Shown: positions 58,578 to 64,000 of the stretch, piece by piece
How the letters are laid out: every line of letters starts with the position of its first letter
Numbering within the stretch: position 1 is the stretch's first letter
Source of the DNA: Tetrahymena elliotti 4EA
Lineage: Eukaryota; Ciliophora; Oligohymenophorea; Hymenostomatida; Tetrahymenidae
Direction: 5' to 3'
Length of the DNA stretch: 64,000 nt
Assembly: GCA_000231825.2 (NCBI GenBank)
Contig: JH720329.1
Span: forward strand, 271,974-335,973
The notes under the pieces: generated by a model
Database searches by the model: none
Seen by the model: only the letters and a program-made list of their open reading frames with translations
What the model was told of the DNA's origin: nothing
Translations under genes and position numbers: made by a program

Positions 58578-58640
58578 ATTTATATATATATATAATTTGA
58601 ATCCTAAGATTCATGCCTAAGCTTTCTGGCATATAAAAGT
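58578..58640. repeat. short dispersed element, orientation 2
   Basis: TATATATATATAATTTGAATCC, cut here at the shared core, is followed by TAAGATTCATGCCTAAGC. It matches the reverse complement of 29430-29480, including the TA run. It lies about 170 nt after a stop codon, as does the other copy. Its GAATC..GATTC arms can pair. Confidence 0.45.
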
Positions 58641-59044
58641 TTTTTCTTTTATTTTAACTTCTTTCAATTTTTTTAATTCATCAAAAAAGTTAAATATTAT
58701 TTTTATACACTTTATATAATTTAGAAATTAAAAAAATAAATTTTAAAAAGGGTTTTAAATAAAATTAATAATTTGTTGAGAGATTTGATTAAGTTAAATT
58801 TATTATTATTAAAATTAAACTATTTTTTTGTTTTGTTTAGAAAAATTTTATTAAAAATATTTTATTTTTTTTTATTTTCAAAATTGAAAGAAATAATTTT
58901 CATCAAAGAATTTTAAAAAATAAAATATCTGATTCTTTTAAATCTCAAATTAATATCTCTTCTTTAGTATGAGATTATAATATTTTCTGCTAATTTATTT
59001 TACAAAATACAGAATTATTTACATTTGAATTGATATTTTCCGTG

Positions 59045-60045
59045 ATGATGAGTTAACATTTAAAATACTATTTTTAATATTTAGTTAGTCCTTTTAAGCA
59101 ATTAGGGAAACAGTAAAAAAATAATATTCTTTCAAAAAGAAGTCTAGAAATTTATTACCCAAACATAAAAGAAACTCATTCAAATCCATGGATGTTCTAT
59201 AATTTTTGAGAAATTAATGTTAAATTTTACTCAAAAATAGAAATTAAACTAATTTAAGATCAAGATGAATATGGCCTCATATTGTCTACTCTAAAACATA
59301 GAATATATTCCTTCTTAGTAATTTTAGGTCTACTTTAGTGAATAAAACAAGAAATTCAGTTAGTATAACTTTAGAGAAGAATAAAGAATAAGTTTACTTT
59401 AAGGAATATTATATATTATTGAAATATTTTAATCGGAAGGTCTTATTAATGTTCTTTTGGCTTTAGGTTTATTTGTTGCTCAGCCTTACTCTTAATTGTA
59501 GCTCAATAGAAAATTATTTAATTCTACTTTAGAAATAGGTAAAGACTAGAATTTTGAATAATAACATAACAAAATCATATAAACGAATAAAATGCAATGA
59601 AAGATAGCAAAAACTTAAAAAAAAGTAATAATTCTTGTGAAAATTGTTTTATTTTCCCATAATTTGATAGAATCAATTAAATCTAATAAAAGAAGCATAA
59701 AAATTATTTGGTAGAAGTAAATCTTAAATCAATTAAAGTAGCCAAAAATAAATAAATAAATTAGAAAAAGCTGAGTATGCTGAAGAAGCTTTTCATTAAA
59801 TTTATAAGGGATAAAAAACTCAAAATTAAACAAATATAAAGCTAATTTAAATGCTTGGCGAAAATTTACTTTAGCTTCTTAAAAAATATGTTTAACAAAA
59901 ACAATCTTAGATTTTTATTGCTATTTCAAAATAACTATATCAGCTTTGTTCTACCTTCATTACTGAGTAGAATATAAAATCTGGAACAAACATTTTAATA
60001 TTGGAAATAACAATAAATTCAAAACAATTTTTAGAAATAAGATGA
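59045..60045 (+). pseudogene. decayed membrane-protein gene
   Basis: Protein-like pieces follow in order but in changing frames. ATG 59045 (MMSQHLKYYFQYLVSPFKQL) has an in-frame TGA at 59207, and the same frame then continues EINVKFYSKIEIKLIQDQDE and LKHRIYSFLVILGLL to TGA 59339. The next frame gives FREEQRISLLQGILYIIEIF and GLINVLLALGLFVAQPYSQL, with two hydrophobic helices. After 59668 another frame has LEKAEYAEEAFHQIYKGQKT and YQLCSTFITEQNIKSG. A competing frame from ATG 59597 to 60091 is also open (164 codons). No compatible introns were seen. I read it as a multi-lesion relic of a membrane protein gene; undetected introns are the alternative. Confidence 0.5.
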
Positions 60046-60221
60046 TAAGAAGCTAGAAATTCTGTCTAAATCATCTTCTAATATCGAATGAACATTTACA
60101 AACATAAAACAAAAATTTTATTAAATAAAAGGACAAAGAAATATTTAGCTTTTGAAAAAAGCAGTATAGCAAAAATGATTAACTAAAATATTATTTTAAA
60201 CTTGTAAAATTTAATATATCA

Positions 60222-60349
60222 TAAAACCTTGTTAAGGAAAACAAACGACTTGCCAGGTAAGAGTTTTAAAACTCTAGGAAAAAATGAATGAAAACCTCAA
60301 TAATTCCAAATATTTTTCAGTTTGCTACTTGTGAGTAAACGAGGTTTTA
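60222..60349. other. structured spacer with nested inverted repeats
   Basis: TAAAACCT at 60222-60229 pairs perfectly with AGGTTTTA at 60342-60349. AAAACCTC at 60291-60298 pairs with GAGGTTTT at 60341-60348 as an alternative. GAGTTTTAAAACTC at 60261-60274 is a perfect palindrome. Local G+C is above background. Could be a small RNA or a protein-binding region; no RNA family recognised. Confidence 0.35.
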
Positions 60350-60617
60350 CTGTATTTTAATTTTCATTTCTTTAATATATATTTTAATTAAATTAAAAAA
60401 AATTTTCTCAAAAAAATAATAATAATAAATAAATTATTGGCTCTTTTTTTTTGTGTGTTATTTTATTATTCATAAATTATTTACAAAGTGTTCTTTTGAA
60501 ACTTTTAAAATTAATATTTTTTTGTTCATAATTTTTTCTCTCAAAATATTAACAATTTTTGTAAGGTTTTCTTTTTGTTTAATTAAATAACTATTCTTAG
60601 CATTAATACTAAAAAAG

Positions 60618-62102
60618 ATGAGAGATTTTTCAAAAAATGAATTTTTCTTAATCGAACTTAGCAATTCTATCATAGCGTTGATAAGTTGGTACATAGCTAT
60701 TTCTTTTTATTTACAGTACTAGATAATGTCTTATTTAATTGCTACCTCTGTTGTTTTTAGTATTAATTTTGTTATTCTAATGATCCTCATTTGTAAAAGA
60801 TCTTATGAATCAAATCTATTATGCTTAATGAAAGAATTGTTTTTTTTAGGTTTCTTAAATAGATAAACTTTTGATAATACTCACTATCAAGATGAGATGA
60901 TAAATTATTCTTCTATTAAATCTCTATTTTAACTCATAATTAATATTACCTTCTTTTTTGGTGTAGGATAAATTTCTGATTCATAAATGAAGAGCTAACA
61001 TGTATTTTTGTGCTATTTTTTAGTACTCTCTTAAATACTTAGATTTGCTTCTTTAGGAGTACTCTATTCTCTACTTTTTGAAGAGCTCCCTATTATACTT
61101 AAATTAAATAACTCTTTTGTTTATTTAGTAACAGTATTTAGTATGATTATGTTTAAAGATAACTATGGATTTAATCTTGGGTATTATTAGTTAATTTTAG
61201 TAGGAGTTTGTATAATAATATCTCTGTATGTTAAATATGCCAAAAAATGTGATGTATTAGATTCATTAACTTTTAGTATTATTACTAATATTCAAGAATA
61301 GCTTGATTAGTATGATGGAAAATTTTTACTGTGCTTGGCTTATGGTTGCTAGATAGTTAGAGTTATTCTTTTATCCGTTTTTGGCTTTACTTAACTTGAA
61401 GATATTAATCAAAGCCCAATTTATTATTATGAAGTTTTAAGACATTTAAACCTTTTTATTGCTTTGTTGGGAAGTTTACCTTACTTCATCCATAATTTTT
61501 ACATTTTTCTCTCATATATCAAGAAAAATAAATTTATTGAAATAAGAAGTATGAAAGATGTTTAAGTTCTTAAGACCTACGTTTAATAAAGACATTTATT
61601 TCTTAAAAATCTAAAAATTAATGCAAGAGTAGATATTCTTAAAAGCGAAGATACAATAATGGGTAATAACGAAAACATAGAGCCATTAATAGTAGATGAA
61701 TAGGAATAAAATATTTATTTATTTTATTTCTAAATTTTTTAATGTATTTCTGATTTTGAAAAAATTTAATAAAATGTTAATATCGAAATTAAATGTGACA
61801 TACATTTATTCAATAATTTATATTTGATAATTAGTAATATAGAAAATTTGCACAAAAAATTGATTAATTAATTAAAGATTTAAAAACATCAGAAATAAAT
61901 TATTTCTAAGAGATTTGAAAATGGGTTCTTATTCAATAATAGCACTTAATTAGGAATACAAAATCTATCAAAATAAGCACAAAAAGCTTGCTACGAAATG
62001 ATTTCATAAACATTAAGTGTTCAAATGTTTAATAAAAACCTTAGAAGCCTAATGACATTCTCACCAAATTAAATCATATTTGACTTATATAGTTAATAAT
62101 GA
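60618..62102 (+). CDS. multi-spanning membrane protein, 494 aa (tandem copy 1)
   Basis: Open frame from ATG 60618 (MRDFSKNEFFLIELSNSIIA) to TGA 62100. A later ATG at 60726 is possible, but the 36 codons between are conserved as protein in the second copy, so I use the upstream start. Hydrophobic segments: SIIALISWYIAISFYL, LIATSVVFSINFVILMILI, LIINITFFFGVG, VFLCYFLVLSQILRFASLG, SFVYLVTVFSMIM, LILVGVCIIISLYV, CLAYGCQIVRVILLSVFGF and LNLFIALLGSLPYFIHNFY, i.e. about seven or eight membrane helices. The C-terminal 130 residues are hydrophilic and helical, probably cytoplasmic. The topology recalls seven-helix receptors, but no family motif supports that. Confidence 0.85.
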
Positions 62103-62886
62103 AAATAAGAATAACATTTCTATTAAGCGAAATGTAATCTTATATATTTTCTAATAATTAAGTAAATTTTTGTTTATGTTATTATCTTTTAAATTGTTGA
62201 TAATTTATTACTTTGTTTATTTTACTATTGGCGTAATCATCTTTAATTCCCTATTATGCTGATACATTAAATTTTAAAAATAATACATCTCATTTACCCT
62301 CCCCCTTAATTTTATTTTACTCATAATTGTTAAATATTAGTGGTACATTTACATAAAATTTTTTAAATGGCACTGCTATGCTGATATATGAAGTTACATA
62401 CTATTCATTTTGTTTGAGATACATTCTTTCTATTTAAAATTAGATTGTAAATAAAAAATGATGTTAAATAAATCATGATTTAGTAATAGATTTTAATAGC
62501 TCAGCAATAAATCAAAAAAATGAAATAGGCTTTTTCAGGTTTATAGTAATAAATAAATTATTGGATCTCTTTGTTTACATGACTCTTCCAATTTAATAAA
62601 TTATTTACATAATATTCTTTTTAACTTGTAAAATTAATATCTATTTGTTAAGAATTTGAAGCATCATCTCAATAATATTAAGATTTTTGTCAGATTTTCT
62701 TTTTGTTTTATTTAATTTCTATAATTAGAATTAATTAAATCCATACAAAAGAAAATACAAAAAAGGTAAAAATATAAAAAAAAGATTTTGAAAATACTCT
62801 CAAAACATTAAGATTTTTTGTAAGATTTTCTTTATGATAACATTACTTAGAATTAATTAAATTCTTAGAAAAGAAAATAAAAAAAG
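62103..62886. other. spacer between tandem copies
   Basis: AT-rich. From about 62610 it is related to the 5' flank of copy 1 (TTTTCTTTTTGTTT, AGATGAGAGATTTTTC), so the duplication included the promoter region. An internal duplication of the AAGATTTT..GATTTTCTTT segment is visible at about 62680-62840. Confidence 0.6.
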
Positions 62887-64000
62887 ATGAGAGATTTTTC
62901 AAAAAATGAATTTTTCTTTATGGAACTGAGCAATTGTATCATAGCTTTGGTCAGTTGGTACATAGCTATTTCTTTTTACTTAGAGTACTAGATTATGTCT
63001 TATTTAATTGCTATCTCTGTTGTTTTTAGTATTAATTTTCTTATTCTAATGATCCTCGTTTTTAAAAGCTCTTATGAACGCGATCTATCCTGCATAATGA
63101 AAGAATTGCTTTTTTTAGGTTTCTTAAATAGAGAAATTTACTCTGATTCCGGCTGCCAAGATCCTATGATAAACTATTCTTCTCTTAAATCTATATTTTA
63201 ATTGATAATTAATATAGTCTTGTTTTTTGGTGTAGGATTAATTTCTGATGAATAAATCAAGAGTTATCATGTATTTTTATGCTATTTTTTAGTACTCTCC
63301 TAAATTATTAGATATGCTTCTTTAGGATTCCTCTATTCCCTTCGATATGAAGAATTACCTAAAATACTAAAATTTAATAACTCTTTTGTTTATATAGTTA
63401 CTATTTTTAGTATGATTATGTTCAACGATAACTATGGAATTAATCTTGGGTATTATTAGTTAATTTTAATAGGAGTTTGCATAGTAATATGTATTTTTAT
63501 TTAAAATGTCAAAAATAAATCTGATATTTTAAATCCATTGGTTTTTAATATTATTACTAATGCTCCAGAGTAACTTGATAATTTTGATGAACAATTTCTA
63601 TTGGGTTTGGCTTGTGGTTGCTAGATAGTCAGATTAATTCTTTTATCTGTTTTTGGCTTTAATTCACTTGAGAATATTAATCAAAGCCCAATTTATTATT
63701 ATGAAGTTATACGAGAATTAAACCTTTGTATTGTTTTGTTGGTAAGTTTGCCTTACTTCATCCATAATATTTACATTCTTCTCTCATATATCAAAAGAAT
63801 TTAATTTATTGAAATAAGAAGTATAAAAGATGTTCTAGTTCTTTAGGCATATGTTTAAAAAAGACATTTTTTTCTTTAAAAGCTCAAAATTATTGGAAAA
63901 GCTGATATTATTAAAAGTGAGAATCCAATAATGAGTATTAATGAAAACGTAGAACCACTAATAGTAAACGAATAAGAATAAGAATAAAATATTTATTTAT
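62887..64000 (+). CDS. multi-spanning membrane protein (tandem copy 2, 3' truncated by window)
   Basis: ATG 62887 starts MRDFSKNEFFFMELSNCIIA. The frame is open to the window end, about 371 codons. It aligns colinearly with the gene at 60618, with few indels, for example SYLIAISVVFSINFLILMIL, FGVGLISDEQIKSYHVFLCY, MIMFNDNYGINLGYYQLILI and SVFGFNSLENINQSPIYYYE. Differences cluster in loops, and membrane helices are well kept, as expected under purifying selection. The C-terminal cytoplasmic part lies beyond the window. Recent tandem duplicate, spaced 2.27 kb; function unknown. Confidence 0.85.

Noticed and set aside
1..64000. tRNA, rRNA, CRISPR or bacterial-type operon features
   Set aside because: No B-box/T-arm consensus, no rRNA-like conserved blocks and no spaced direct repeats were found; gene structure is that of a ciliate.

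Overview
The window reads as ciliate macronuclear DNA, most likely from a Tetrahymena species. It is very AT-rich. Long proteins appear only when TAA and TAG are read as glutamine and TGA is kept as the single stop. Introns are short GT..AG introns, mostly 37-350 nt, with T-rich tails. Intergenic spacers are long and AT-rich, and one spliced gene codes for a ciliary protein (CFAP418). No rRNA, tRNA, CRISPR array, telomere repeat or bacterial-type operon was seen. All coding calls below use the ciliate code, and exon limits were worked out by hand from reading frames, splice phases and family motifs.

Layout. 1-5 kb: 3' end of a membrane protein gene, a small broken gene, and a protein kinase with DYG in place of DFG. 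5.5-10 kb: a three-exon RCC1-repeat/coiled-coil gene on the minus strand. 10.2-10.7 kb: a tandem repeat that keeps a broken reading frame. 10.9-23.8 kb: two paralogous ankyrin-DHHC palmitoyltransferase genes flank a small gene, an LRR gene and a tandem pair of SelU/PRXL2-type thioredoxin-fold genes. 25-29 kb: an eight-exon cyclic-nucleotide-binding K+ channel gene, preceded by a phosphomannose isomerase fragment. 29.9-36.3 kb: a kinase-like gene with a C-terminal HGT-containing domain, a BED/hAT transposase relic and a coiled-coil gene with a repeated 5' end. 37-42 kb: an intact LRR gene and a frameshifted LRR pseudogene. 42-47 kb: mostly gene-poor sequence. 47-58.4 kb: a secreted class 3 lipase, CFAP418, a long Gln-rich protein, a third LRR gene and a protein with two SUMO-interaction-like motifs. 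59-64 kb: a decayed membrane protein gene and a tandem pair of multi-spanning membrane protein genes, the second cut by the window end.

The most notable find is in the SelU-like pair. The upstream copy has an in-frame TGA exactly where the downstream copy has the first cysteine codon of its CxxC redox motif. A SECIS-like hairpin lies about 85 nt after its stop codon. This fits a selenoprotein in an organism where TGA is also the only stop codon. The adjacent Cys paralogue, with the same intron and the same length of 200 codons, makes the case unusually clean.

A second theme is gene birth and decay in a macronuclear genome. There are tandem and dispersed paralogues (ANK-DHHC, LRR, SelU, membrane proteins). 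There are also several relics: phosphomannose isomerase, hAT transposase, an LRR gene, a membrane protein gene and a small unknown gene.
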